DNA of 53,234 nucleotides from JANOAR01 sp031411235 (lineage in GTDB: Bacteria > Verrucomicrobiota > Verrucomicrobiia > Verrucomicrobiales > Verrucomicrobiaceae): the NCBI GenBank assembly GCA_031411235.1, contig JANOAR010000244.1, positions 1-53,234 of the forward strand, read 5' to 3'. The notes under the pieces were generated by a model that did no database searches, was not told the DNA's origin, and saw only the letters and a list, made by a program, of their open reading frames with translations. How positions within the stretch are numbered: position 1 is the stretch's first letter; each line of letters begins with the position of its first letter. Made by a program: the position numbers and the translations under genes. Positions 26,093 to 34,044 of the stretch are shown piece after piece.

Positions 26093-26647
26093 CTAGTCGT
26101 GCGCGAGCTTGGAGTCGGGGTCGTTGGCACGCTCGAAGTAGTCCATGACGCTGGCTTTCCAGTCTTCGCGCCGTCGCACATCCTGGTCGCCGCTCACGTC
26201 GCCCACCTGGCCCGGCGGCGTGGTATCGCCAGCGCGGCGCATCTCCCACCAGCACTGGCCGCAGTGGTTGTGCTCATGGTCGATGACAAATCCCGCCTGC
26301 TTCATCAGCGGGCCGATCCAGCCGATGCAATGGTCGCAGTAGTCGGCGTATTGTTCTAATTGATTGCGCAGCAGGAAGCCCTTCGAGGGGCACTCGTGCA
26401 TGTCGATGCGGAAGACCTCATCGGTGACGGTGCGATCGTACACCGCGCCCTCATCGGCCAACGTCGGCCCCCAGTATTCCTTCATGCCTTCGAAGCCCTT
26501 GCCGGCGATCAAGCCGACAGCATGGCGCTGCGAGTCGCGATGGATCGCCTCGTCCCAATAAGCCTTTACGAGTTCCTGGCCGCCCTGCTGGCGCAGCCAC
26601 TCAAAGGTCCACTCGTAGTGGCCACAGAAGTCGTAGCAGCCGATCAT
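26093..26647 (-). CDS. Cys-rich hypothetical protein, paralogue B
   Basis: This 184-residue soluble protein is of unknown family. It carries a run of possible metal ligands (FRIDMHECPSKGF, YADYCDHCIGW, DHEHNHCGQCWWEM), including two CxxC motifs. It is related in layout to the product of the gene just upstream: both have a YW-containing N-terminal half, then a conserved CP motif and a CxxC. Its start overlaps the upstream stop by 4 bp (26644-26647), so the two are translationally coupled and may form a heterodimer. Confidence 0.65.
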   Translation of the reverse strand: MIGCYDFCGHYEWTFEWLRQQGGQELVKAYWDEAIHRDSQRHAVGLIAGKGFEGMKEYWGPTLADEGAVYDRTVTDEVFRIDMHECPSKGFLLRNQLEQYADYCDHCIGWIGPLMKQAGFVIDHEHNHCGQCWWEMRRAGDTTPPGQVGDVSGDQDVRRREDWKASVMDYFERANDPDSKLAHD

Positions 26648-27150
26648 GCTGCCTCCTTTATATCCGCGAGCACCTGCGCGGGCTCATGGCTCGACTTCAA
26701 CAAAAAGCGCTGGGTGCAGGTACCGTCCCCACCCGTGAGGCGCACCGTCATGCCCGCAGGAGCCGCCATAGCTTCGCTGACATAATAACAGTGTTGGCAG
26801 AAACACGGCACAATCTCCCGCCCGTGGTCGCGCAAGTGTTTGATCAATGGGCACACGCGCACTTCCAACGTCACCGCGTCCTGGTCGGCTGTGATCTCGA
26901 CCACCGCACCGGGCTCTGCGGCGAAAAAAGCCCGCCAATAGTCCGCGATAGCCACGAGCCCACCAACCTTCCAAGTGGCGCTCACAGGCTGGTAATAGCA
27001 GGCACCAAGATCGGCCCAGTACTGCTTCAGCTTATCGAACCCAAAACGCTCCAGGATGAATCGAAACGTCGCATTCGTCGCGAAGTAAAAGTCCGCATGG
27101 CCATGCGGCTTAGTATCCGTGTAGGGCAAGGGGCTGGTTGCTTGCGACAT
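26644..27150 (-). CDS. Cys-rich hypothetical protein, paralogue A
   Basis: This 168-residue soluble protein has segments FGFDKLKQYWADLG, VCPLIKHLRDHGREIV, PCFCQHCYYVSEAMAAPAG and GGDGTCTQRFLL. The Cys spacing and the CP...CxxC order match the downstream partner. The pattern suggests a small metal- or redox-active enzyme; no function is recognised. It is the first gene of a two-gene minus-strand operon. Confidence 0.65.
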   Translation of the reverse strand: MSQATSPLPYTDTKPHGHADFYFATNATFRFILERFGFDKLKQYWADLGACYYQPVSATWKVGGLVAIADYWRAFFAAEPGAVVEITADQDAVTLEVRVCPLIKHLRDHGREIVPCFCQHCYYVSEAMAAPAGMTVRLTGGDGTCTQRFLLKSSHEPAQVLADIKEAA

Positions 27151-27313
27151 AAGAGAGGGAAAGGGATTCGAGGAACGCCCACGCTACTGGCGGAGACGTC
27201 AGAGCCTCAGCGACTCAAACGTTTGGTGGAGCCTTATTTCTGTCAGTCGCCAGAAGCCCTCAATGAATGTCGAAGACACCTTGAGAGGATAAGCCCCTCA
27301 CGATCTCCGTCTG

Positions 27314-28738
27314 CTAGTCCTCCCCTTCACCGGGCAGTTCGCTGTCTTTGCATTCTTCCTCGGGACGCCAACGGAAGTGCAGTTGCTGCACACGGCGTTG
27401 ATCCACTTTGGTGGCGGTGACTTCGTAGCTGCCGATGGCGACTTTTTCGCCGACCTTGGGCAGATGCCCGAGCAGATGCGTCACGTAGCCTCCTACGGTA
27501 CTGACTTCTTCACTCTCGACCTCTAGGCCCGCGAGGTCGGTAAGTTCGTAGAGATTGAGCGTGCCTTCGACGTTGAATTCCTTGTCGTTGATGCGGGCAA
27601 ACTCAGGCTTGTCGGTATCGAATTCGTCTTGGATGTCGCCGACGATTTCTTCCAGCACATTGTCAAGAGTGACGACGCCAAGCGCACCGCCGAACTCATC
27701 CACAACGAGGGCGAGGGCTAGGTGCTGGTCGAGAAAAACGCGCAACAGTTTGTCGATGGGCATCAGCGGCGGAACGGGCACGAGCTTGCGTGTGATTTTT
27801 TTCAAATCAGGCGAAGGGGTGCCGATGAGGGGGAGTAAATCCTTGATGTGGATGACACCAATGCTGTCGTCGAGATGGCCATTGACCAAAGGAAAGCGGG
27901 TGTGCTTGGATTCGATGACGATCTTTAAATTGGCCTCAAAGGACTCATCGAGATCCCAGGAGATGACTTGGTTGCGCGGGGTCATGACATCGCGTGCGTA
28001 GAGGTCATTCAGAGCGAGGGCATTGAGCAGAATGTCCTTTTCCGTCTCGGTCACTTCTTTGGAGCGCTGGCTCTCGCCGACGATGTGGCGCAGCTCTTCT
28101 TCAGAATGGGCGTTGTCATGTTCACCTGTGCTTGAGACGCCAAAAAGAAGCCGTTGAACCGCGTTGGTGGAGGCTCCGAGAAAGGCAATCGCGGGGCGCA
28201 TGACGACGTAAAAGAGGTGCAGCGGACGCGCGATGAGAATGCTCATCTTCAAGGCTTGGCGGATGGCCATCTGCTTGGGTAATTGCTCGCCGAGAACGAC
28301 GTGAAAATACGTCACCAAAGAATAGGCGCAGAGCAGCGAGATGGTGTGGATCGCTTTTTCGCTGGTGAGCCCCGCCTGGACTAACAACGGCTGGAGCAAC
28401 TGTCCGACGAAGGGCTCGCCCAGCATCCCGAGCGCGATGCTGGTGAGCGTGATGCCGAACTGGCCTGCCGCGAGATAGGCTTCGAGTTTGCGGGAGATTT
28501 CTTGGGCAAACTTTGCTCCGCTGCTGCCTTCATCGGCGGCGGCCTGTAATTGGCTGGAACGCACTTTGACCAGCGCAAATTCGCAGACAACAAAGAAGGC
28601 ATTGAGCAGAATGATGCCAAAAATGAGGGCTGCTCGCCAGAATATTTCATTTCCAGTGAGTTGCCATTCGCTGGTGAGGCCATGCTCGTTGCTGGCAACG
28701 GAGAGCAGAGGGGTGAGAAGGGAGTGAGTCAGGGTCAT
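27314..28738 (-). CDS. CorC/HlyC family membrane protein (DUF21-CBS)
   Basis: This 474-residue inner-membrane protein has a DUF21/CNNM transmembrane domain (from NAFFVVCEFALVKVRSSQL to about 200), then two CBS domains (about 215-340, with ARDVMTPRNQVISWDL and LALVVDEFGGALGVVT) and a C-terminal CorC_HlyC domain. The family is linked to magnesium or cobalt efflux. An upstream ATG at 28777 would overlap the FmdB-like gene; ATG 28738 (MTLTHSLL) avoids this and is preferred. Confidence 0.88.
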   Translation of the reverse strand: MTLTHSLLTPLLSVASNEHGLTSEWQLTGNEIFWRAALIFGIILLNAFFVVCEFALVKVRSSQLQAAADEGSSGAKFAQEISRKLEAYLAAGQFGITLTSIALGMLGEPFVGQLLQPLLVQAGLTSEKAIHTISLLCAYSLVTYFHVVLGEQLPKQMAIRQALKMSILIARPLHLFYVVMRPAIAFLGASTNAVQRLLFGVSSTGEHDNAHSEEELRHIVGESQRSKEVTETEKDILLNALALNDLYARDVMTPRNQVISWDLDESFEANLKIVIESKHTRFPLVNGHLDDSIGVIHIKDLLPLIGTPSPDLKKITRKLVPVPPLMPIDKLLRVFLDQHLALALVVDEFGGALGVVTLDNVLEEIVGDIQDEFDTDKPEFARINDKEFNVEGTLNLYELTDLAGLEVESEEVSTVGGYVTHLLGHLPKVGEKVAIGSYEVTATKVDQRRVQQLHFRWRPEEECKDSELPGEGED

Positions 28739-28763
28739 AAACGGATGCACAAGCGAGATGAAC

Positions 28764-29015
28764 TCACATGCGCTCATACGAGCCGTCGCAGCGCTTTTCG
28801 AGGACGGTGAAGCCAGCCGATTTAGCGGTGGATGTAGAGATAGGCTTCGTCACCTTGGGGGTATTGAAGCTGGTGAGGAGCTTCTTCACGGGCTGCTTGC
28901 ACAGCGGGCAGTGAGTCAGGGCGGGGCGCTCCATAGGACGGCGCAGATCGAAGCCCTTGCGGCAGGAGGGGCAACCTTGGCTGGCGTCCTCCGCGATGTA
29001 AGAATAGGTGGGCAT
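28764..29015 (-). CDS. FmdB-type zinc ribbon protein
   Basis: This 83-residue protein starts MPTYSYIAED, the usual opening of FmdB/CxxC_CxxC_SSSS putative regulatory proteins. It has two cysteine pairs (GCPSCRKGFDLRRPM and THCPLCKQP) forming a zinc ribbon, and ends with a basic segment and FTVLEKRCDGSYERM. The open frame extends to 29057, but ATG 29015 matches the family start. It lies between rpsN and the CorC-like gene. Its role is unknown; the family is often called a putative regulator. Confidence 0.8.
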   Translation of the reverse strand: MPTYSYIAEDASQGCPSCRKGFDLRRPMERPALTHCPLCKQPVKKLLTSFNTPKVTKPISTSTAKSAGFTVLEKRCDGSYERM

Positions 29016-29037
29016 AGAAACACTCGTGGGACTATGC

Positions 29038-29076
29038 AAAACAGGCGGGAGGCACAATGCTGCACCTCGCCGCCTG
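29038..29076 (-). terminator. Probable Rho-independent terminator after rpsN
   Basis: Read on the minus strand, a strong GC stem (ccgcctg pairing with caggcgg plus cctc/gagg, with a one-base bulge) is followed by TTTT at 29041-29038. It sits about 30 bp after the rpsN stop. Confidence 0.55.
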
Positions 29077-29108
29077 CCTGTGTTTTAAAATGAAACGGTG
29101 AGCAGAGA

Positions 29109-29378
29109 TTACCAGCTCGACTTGGTGACCCCCGGGATGAGGCCATGCAGAGCATGTTCACGGAAGGTGAGGCGCGACATGCCAAAGCGGCGAATGAAGG
29201 CGCGGCGACGACCCGTCACGCGGCAACGATTGACGAGGCGTGTTGGGCTGGCGTCACGGGGCAACATCGAGATACCGATGTAGTCCTTGTTAGCCTTTAG
29301 CTCCGCGCGGAGCTTTGCGTATTTTTCCACTGTCTTGAGTTTGCGCTTATTGCGCTCGAGCCATGCTGTTTTTGCCAT
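29109..29378 (-). CDS. rpsN: 30S ribosomal protein S14
   Basis: This 89-residue protein has the S14 pattern: an N-terminal basic region (AWLERNKRKLKTVEKYAKLR) and the C-terminal core NRCRVTGRRRAFIRRFGMSRLTFREHALHGLIPGVTK, with the last stretch invariant across bacteria. It lacks the CxxC...CxxC pairs of the zinc form, so it is the C-minus type. It is isolated from the main ribosomal operons here, as is common for this paralogue. A probable terminator follows it. Confidence 0.95.
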   Translation of the reverse strand: MAKTAWLERNKRKLKTVEKYAKLRAELKANKDYIGISMLPRDASPTRLVNRCRVTGRRRAFIRRFGMSRLTFREHALHGLIPGVTKSSW

Positions 29379-29513
29379 ATAGAGGGGGTGGAAAATGGGG
29401 AGAAGTTAAAGCTTTGCAAATGGTTTTTCTTGGGGTTTTCACCAGCGTTGCCAAAAAGACTACGGCGAGCACGTCGGCACGCGGAAGAATATGCCTGAGC
29501 CGTAACGATGCAA

Positions 29514-30089
29514 TCAGCCCTTGTCCCACCATTTTCCCAGCACGGGAGCCTCGAAGCTCGTCATGCGGGGGAGCAGTGCCTCTAACTCAGTCTCCACCAG
29601 CAGCATGTCGCGATGCTCACGGCGCAAGAAGGCGGCAGCGACCATGCTATCGAGAAAGGTCAGCAGTGGATCATAGAAAGCAGCCACGTTGAGCAAGCCT
29701 ATGGGCTTGTGGTGCAACCCCAGTTGCAGCCAAGTGAAGACCTCGAACATCTCTTCCAACGTGCCGATGCCGCCAGGCAGGATGAGGAAGCCATCGCAGA
29801 GTTCGGCCATGCGATGTTTGCGCTCGTGCATGGTGTCCACGCGGATCATTTGCGAGGCTCCTTCGTGCGCCAGTTCTTTATCGGCGAGATGATGCGGGAT
29901 CACGCCGATGACGTCGCCTCCTGCGGCCAGTGCGCCATCAGCGACAGCGCCCATGAGACCGATATTGCCACCGCCATAGACGACGCCGATGCCGTGAGCG
30001 GCGAGGGCTGCACCGCAGTTTTTTGCCGCCTCAAGGTAGGCTGGCGACGAGCCTGCATTGGCCCCGCAGTAAACACAGATGCGCTTCAT
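29514..30089 (-). CDS. LOG family protein (TIGR00730, Rossmann fold)
   Basis: This 191-residue protein has the nucleotide-binding start ICVYCGANAGSSPAY, YGGGNIGLMGAVADGAL, and the family signature PGGIGTLEEMFE. Characterised LOG proteins hydrolyse nucleoside 5'-monophosphates to free base and ribose 5-phosphate. The R/K positions (MHERKHRMAELCD) are conserved. It follows the small lipoprotein gene by 36 bp on the same strand. The physiological substrate here is unknown. Confidence 0.88.
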   Translation of the reverse strand: MKRICVYCGANAGSSPAYLEAAKNCGAALAAHGIGVVYGGGNIGLMGAVADGALAAGGDVIGVIPHHLADKELAHEGASQMIRVDTMHERKHRMAELCDGFLILPGGIGTLEEMFEVFTWLQLGLHHKPIGLLNVAAFYDPLLTFLDSMVAAAFLRREHRDMLLVETELEALLPRMTSFEAPVLGKWWDKG

Positions 30090-30125
30090 GCAACAGCCTT
30101 CTCGGCGAGCGAAATACCAGCGCGT

Positions 30126-30353
30126 TTACTCGTGCTTAGCGGCGGCAGGCTTGGCTGCATGAGGATCGGCAGCGTGGGCGTCGGCAGCCTTGGCACCATG
30201 CTCTGCGGCAGCGCCGTGGCCTTCACCATGACCACCAGTTTTGATGGCGGGCTTGTCATGCAATGCCTTGGTGGACTCCCACGAATGGCTGTCGCAAGCC
30301 CCCAAGAAGGCGATAGCGGCAAGGGAAAGGACGGCAAGAGAGAGTGGCTTCAT
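30126..30353 (-). CDS. Small His/Ala-rich lipoprotein
   Basis: This 75-residue protein starts MKPLSLAVLSLAAIAFLGAC, a lipoprotein signal with the lipobox Cys at position 20. The mature part is Ala, His, Lys and Gly-rich (GGHGEGHGAAAEHGAKAADAH), so it could bind metal ions, though low complexity is also compatible with a spacer. The open frame extends to 30476 into the pfkA gene, but the signal peptide fixes the start at 30353. No homologue is recognised. Confidence 0.65.
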   Translation of the reverse strand: MKPLSLAVLSLAAIAFLGACDSHSWESTKALHDKPAIKTGGHGEGHGAAAEHGAKAADAHAADPHAAKPAAAKHE

Positions 30354-30450
30354 AGCAATAGTGGGCGTGGGAAGGAGGGGTAAATGGAGGCGCTGAGAGT
30401 AGAAGGAAAATGCCTCCGCGCAATGAACAATAGCCGCAAGGACAGGCGGG

Positions 30451-31530
30451 CTACATATCGCCAAAGCCCGTCCCAACAGCCCGCGCTGCGGCGACGATCT
30501 CGCTGTCTTTCGACACGGTGCGCAGTTGCATCACCGCATCGGCGATGGGCACCGAGCCGACGTGGTACTGCTGGTAGCTGACCATTTCGCCAAACTTACC
30601 ATCCTTGATCAATTCCACAGCTTTGACGCCAAATCGAAGACCCAGGATGCGATCCAGAGCCGTGGGCGCACCGCCGCGTTGCAGATGCCCAAGCGTGCAG
30701 GCACGCGTTTCTTTTCCTGTCAGCCGCTCGATGTCGGCGGCGACTTGTTCGCCGATGCCGCCGAGGCGATCTTCCCCTTTGGCACCGAGTTTTTCCTTGG
30801 TTACGAGGCCACCGCTCTCGCGGTGTGCTCCTTCCGCGACCACGACTAGGGTGCTGTGCTGGCCCAGGGCATCGCGTCTGCGGATGTGGCTAGCGACATG
30901 TTCCATTTTGAAAGGAATCTCTGGCAGTAGAATGACATCGGCACCACCAGCCATGCCGCCGTAGAGGGCGATCCAGCCTGCGTGGCGGCCCATGACTTCC
31001 AGCACGATGACGCGCTTGTGACTTTCCGCCGTCGTATGCAGGCGATCCAACGCATCCACCACGGTGGCGTATGCAGAATCAAAGCCGAAGGTCATCGCGG
31101 TAGCTTGGAGGTCGTTGTCGATGGTCTTGGGCACACCGATCACGGGCACGCCTTGGTTAAAGAGTTGCAAGCCCGTAGAGAGACTGCCGTCCCCACCGAC
31201 GACGATGAGCGCACCGATTTCGAGATGGCGCAGTGTGGTCTTGGCTTTATCAACGATGGCCTGTGGCACCTCGGAAACGCCGCCCTCGCCAATCTTGGCG
31301 ACGAAGTGCCCCTTATTCGTCGTCCCCAGAATCGTGCCTCCCAACTTCATGATGCCGATGGTGCGAGCAGGATTGAGCACCATGTAATCGCCCGGAGGCA
31401 ACATGCCCTCGAAGCCATCGCGGAAGCCAATGACTTCCCAGCCGAGGGTGTGAGCTGAACTGACAACGCCGTGAATGACAGCATTGAGACCGGGGCAATC
31501 GCCACCGCTGTTGAGAATACCTATACGCAT
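30451..31530 (-). CDS. pfkA: 6-phosphofructokinase
   Basis: This 359-residue protein phosphorylates fructose 6-phosphate. It has ILNSGGDCPGLNAVI at the N-terminus, GGDGSLSTG (the Gly after GGD favours ATP), PKTIDNDL (Lys is common in PPi-type and mixed group III enzymes), the MGRHAGWIAL substrate motif and a GHLQRGGAPTALDR region. The mixed signature places it in the group III lineage, where donor use varies, so ATP versus PPi use is not certain. The frame overlaps only out-of-frame sequence of the lipoprotein gene. Confidence 0.92.
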   Translation of the reverse strand: MRIGILNSGGDCPGLNAVIHGVVSSAHTLGWEVIGFRDGFEGMLPPGDYMVLNPARTIGIMKLGGTILGTTNKGHFVAKIGEGGVSEVPQAIVDKAKTTLRHLEIGALIVVGGDGSLSTGLQLFNQGVPVIGVPKTIDNDLQATAMTFGFDSAYATVVDALDRLHTTAESHKRVIVLEVMGRHAGWIALYGGMAGGADVILLPEIPFKMEHVASHIRRRDALGQHSTLVVVAEGAHRESGGLVTKEKLGAKGEDRLGGIGEQVAADIERLTGKETRACTLGHLQRGGAPTALDRILGLRFGVKAVELIKDGKFGEMVSYQQYHVGSVPIADAVMQLRTVSKDSEIVAAARAVGTGFGDM

Positions 31531-31633
31531 GATGTTAAGATGGAAAGACGATGAGACAAAGTGACGAGAGCAAGATGCAAACCAGAGACAGGGACGAACT
31601 TGCCGCCGTCATTATCTGCTACGCCTGCCGTCG

Positions 31634-32644
31634 CTAGAAATACTGAAGCAACTGCTTCTGATCGGTCACAGGGCGGCCAGCATTGAGCCAGCCATCATAG
31701 GCATTCCAGCTTTGCTGGAGCAGGCTACGCGCCTCACCACTGGGATTCGCAGAGCCCAACACGATGACGATCATTCGATGACGGAAGATGACGCTGCTGT
31801 TGTCGGCCTGTTTGATGATCGTCGCAGCCTTGTCCGCAGTGATAGCGAGGCAACCGCCCGAGCGCTCCGTGCTCGCTGCTTTGAGTCCGTCGATGCGGTC
31901 GATTCCGAGCAGGTCATTAGCATTGCTCAAGGTCTTTCCCATGCGCTCGCCACCGCGAAAGACGGTAATGCCTCGCGACTTCTGATTGGCATAAAAATGG
32001 AACGGCGCACGGCTGGTGGCATAGAGCGCGATGCGTGCGATGTCCGCAGCGGTGGAGTAAGGCATGGGGCGAGCATTCTCCAGCCCGTGTGGCGTTACAA
32101 AATGAGTGCCAGTGCAGCCTTCGCGAGCCGCCAGGGCATTCATTTGTTTGGCAAATTCTTCCATCGAATCACCGCCGCGTTGACGGCGAATGAGAATGTC
32201 GTTGCCCACAAAATGCCCCAACGTGATCGGAGCCGCATCGTCGCTGCTCATCATGGTGGCGTAGATGAGGTCGCGCAGCGTGACCTTGTCTCCAGGCTGC
32301 AAGCCCAGCACCACATTGCCACCATATCGCCCGACGAAATCAGGCACGGTCGCGAGGACATTCAGACTCACCCCCGAGGCCTCAGACCAATCCAGAACCA
32401 CCATCGTCGTAGCGATCTTCGTCAGGCCACCGACGGAACGCTTGGCGTTCGCATTGGCCGCGACGTGTACCTTCCGATTCGAGGTGTCGATGGCGATGAC
32501 TGAACTCTGAGCCCTGGAAATATGGGGCACGAGGCCTATCAAGCCAAGGGCAAGGGCCACAGTGGCCAGGGAGTGGAGACTGTTGGAGAAGGGCTTCAGA
32601 CGCACTGCGATTGGGGGCATAAGGGTGCGCAGTCTATGCGCCAC
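31634..32644 (-). CDS. D-Ala-D-Ala carboxypeptidase-like protein, catalytic motifs altered
   Basis: This 336-residue exported protein has the S11 (DacA-type) carboxypeptidase fold. Its signal peptide (LATVALALGLIGLVPHISRA) is followed by the usual motif neighbourhoods. All three catalytic motifs deviate: SxxK reads G73-L-T-K76, SxN reads S133-S-D135, and KTG reads K255-A-A. The fold landmarks THFVTPHGLENARPMPYSTAAD are intact. It is therefore probably a non-catalytic peptidoglycan-binding homologue or regulator. An alternative start is Met9. Confidence 0.8.
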   Translation of the reverse strand: MAHRLRTLMPPIAVRLKPFSNSLHSLATVALALGLIGLVPHISRAQSSVIAIDTSNRKVHVAANANAKRSVGGLTKIATTMVVLDWSEASGVSLNVLATVPDFVGRYGGNVVLGLQPGDKVTLRDLIYATMMSSDDAAPITLGHFVGNDILIRRQRGGDSMEEFAKQMNALAAREGCTGTHFVTPHGLENARPMPYSTAADIARIALYATSRAPFHFYANQKSRGITVFRGGERMGKTLSNANDLLGIDRIDGLKAASTERSGGCLAITADKAATIIKQADNSSVIFRHRMIVIVLGSANPSGEARSLLQQSWNAYDGWLNAGRPVTDQKQLLQYF

Positions 32645-32681
32645 CCAAGCTGAGGCAACTGCGATTTCAACCTGAGTCGCG

Positions 32682-33935
32682 TTACACCTTGGGCTCCCAC
32701 CCCTCGCGATATTGGCGTCCCCAGTAGAGCTTCACAGCCTCGTCATCGTTGGTGATTTTCTGGGTCGTCGGATCGAAGTGGATCGTGCGTCCAGTGCGAT
32801 AGGCGATATTGCCCAGGTGGCAGAGCAGGGTGCTCTTCTGGCCTTCTTCGATCTCGGAGTTGGGTTTGGCGCTGCCTTTGATCGAGTCGATGAAGTTCTG
32901 GAAGTGCAGCACATCGCTGGCTGGGCCGCTCTGTTTTTCGACCTCTTTGCCCTTCATATCATAGACGTTGTAGCCGTTGCCGCCCGTGATCACGAGGCTG
33001 CCATTATCGCCGTAGAATTCGACGAAAGCGGGCTTATCCAAGGCTCTTGGGTTGCAACTGCTGCCATCCCACGCAGCACCGCAGGTGCCGAAATCATAGG
33101 CAACGACAAAGCTGTCGGGCGTCTCCTGGTCATCCTCAAAATGGTAGCGACCACCGACACAGGCGACTTTTTTTGCATAATCCACGCCGAGACCCCAGCG
33201 GACGATGTCGATACCATGCGGGCCATTATTGGCCAGTTCACCGCCGCCCCAGTTCCAGCGCCAATGCCAGTCGTAATGAACGTATTTCGCGACATCATCG
33301 CGCAATGGCGCGGGGCCTTGCCAGAGATCGAGATCAACATGGGCACCGGGTTTCAGTGCGCCCAGACCGGTGGCTTTGCGTGAGTTCGAGTAGGCACTGC
33401 GGCCATAGGTGACCTTGCCGATGACGCCTTCGCGGAGCTTTTGCATAGCCTCGCGAATGAGCGGGTAGCTGCGGCGCTGATTGCCCATTTGCACGATGCT
33501 GCCATGCTTGCGTGCCGCCTGCACCATCAACTCGGACTCGCGAGCATTGTGGCTGCCGGGCTTTTCGACATAGACGTGTTTACCCGCAGCACAGGCGAGG
33601 ATCGTCGCGGGGGCGTGCCAGTGGTTGGGCAGGGCAAAGGTGATGGCATCGACCTCTTTATCTTCGAGGATTTTGCGGAAGTCGCCCACGCCTTTGGGGG
33701 CTTTGCCAGACATGTCCTGCACCATTTGCATGCCTTTGGAGAGGCGGCTCTCGTCTAGCTCACACAGGTAGGCAATTTCGACGTTGCTGCATTTGAGCAG
33801 CGCACTCACATGCCCCATGCCACGCCCGAGACCACACACGGCGATACGTACTTTATCGTTGGCAGCGTCCGCCGCGCGAAGGGTGGTGACGGCGGCAGTG
33901 GAAAGGGCAGCGGAAGTAAAAGTGCGACGGTTCAT
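32682..33935 (-). CDS. Tat-exported Gfo/Idh/MocA family oxidoreductase
   Basis: This 417-residue protein begins MNRRTFTSAALS, a twin-arginine signal. The Rossmann domain follows (VRIAVCGLGRGMGHVSALL), with the family Lys in EKPGSHNARESELM and the C-terminal alpha/beta domain (GGGELANNGPHGIDIVRWGLG). Such exported, NAD-dependent sugar or inositol dehydrogenase-like proteins are very numerous in Planctomycetes and Verrucomicrobia. The substrate is not predictable. The open frame extends to 34250, but the Tat signal sets the start; ATG 33947 is 4 codons upstream and also possible. Confidence 0.88.
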   Translation of the reverse strand: MNRRTFTSAALSTAAVTTLRAADAANDKVRIAVCGLGRGMGHVSALLKCSNVEIAYLCELDESRLSKGMQMVQDMSGKAPKGVGDFRKILEDKEVDAITFALPNHWHAPATILACAAGKHVYVEKPGSHNARESELMVQAARKHGSIVQMGNQRRSYPLIREAMQKLREGVIGKVTYGRSAYSNSRKATGLGALKPGAHVDLDLWQGPAPLRDDVAKYVHYDWHWRWNWGGGELANNGPHGIDIVRWGLGVDYAKKVACVGGRYHFEDDQETPDSFVVAYDFGTCGAAWDGSSCNPRALDKPAFVEFYGDNGSLVITGGNGYNVYDMKGKEVEKQSGPASDVLHFQNFIDSIKGSAKPNSEIEEGQKSTLLCHLGNIAYRTGRTIHFDPTTQKITNDDEAVKLYWGRQYREGWEPKV

Positions 33936-33999
33936 CGGCGTCACCATACGAGCGTTGAGGCCACTTACTTCGCAACAGATGCGCGTGGCGGCGAAAGGT

Positions 34000-34023
34000 C
34001 GCGGTGGCTCTGCAACCACCGCG
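34000..34023 (-). terminator. Possible terminator after secDF
   Basis: A perfect 8-bp GC stem (cgcggtgg/ccaccgcg) with an 8-nt loop lies about 20 bp beyond the secDF stop. Only a short T run follows on the minus strand, so termination is likely weak or Rho-assisted. Confidence 0.35.
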
Positions 34024-34044
34024 CAATTTTCGAGCCCACGATTT

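Noticed and set aside
26093..27150. Assignment of the Cys-rich pair to a named hydrolase family
   Set aside because: A faint resemblance to thiazoline-carboxylate hydrolase-type proteins was considered, but no diagnostic motif could be confirmed by eye.
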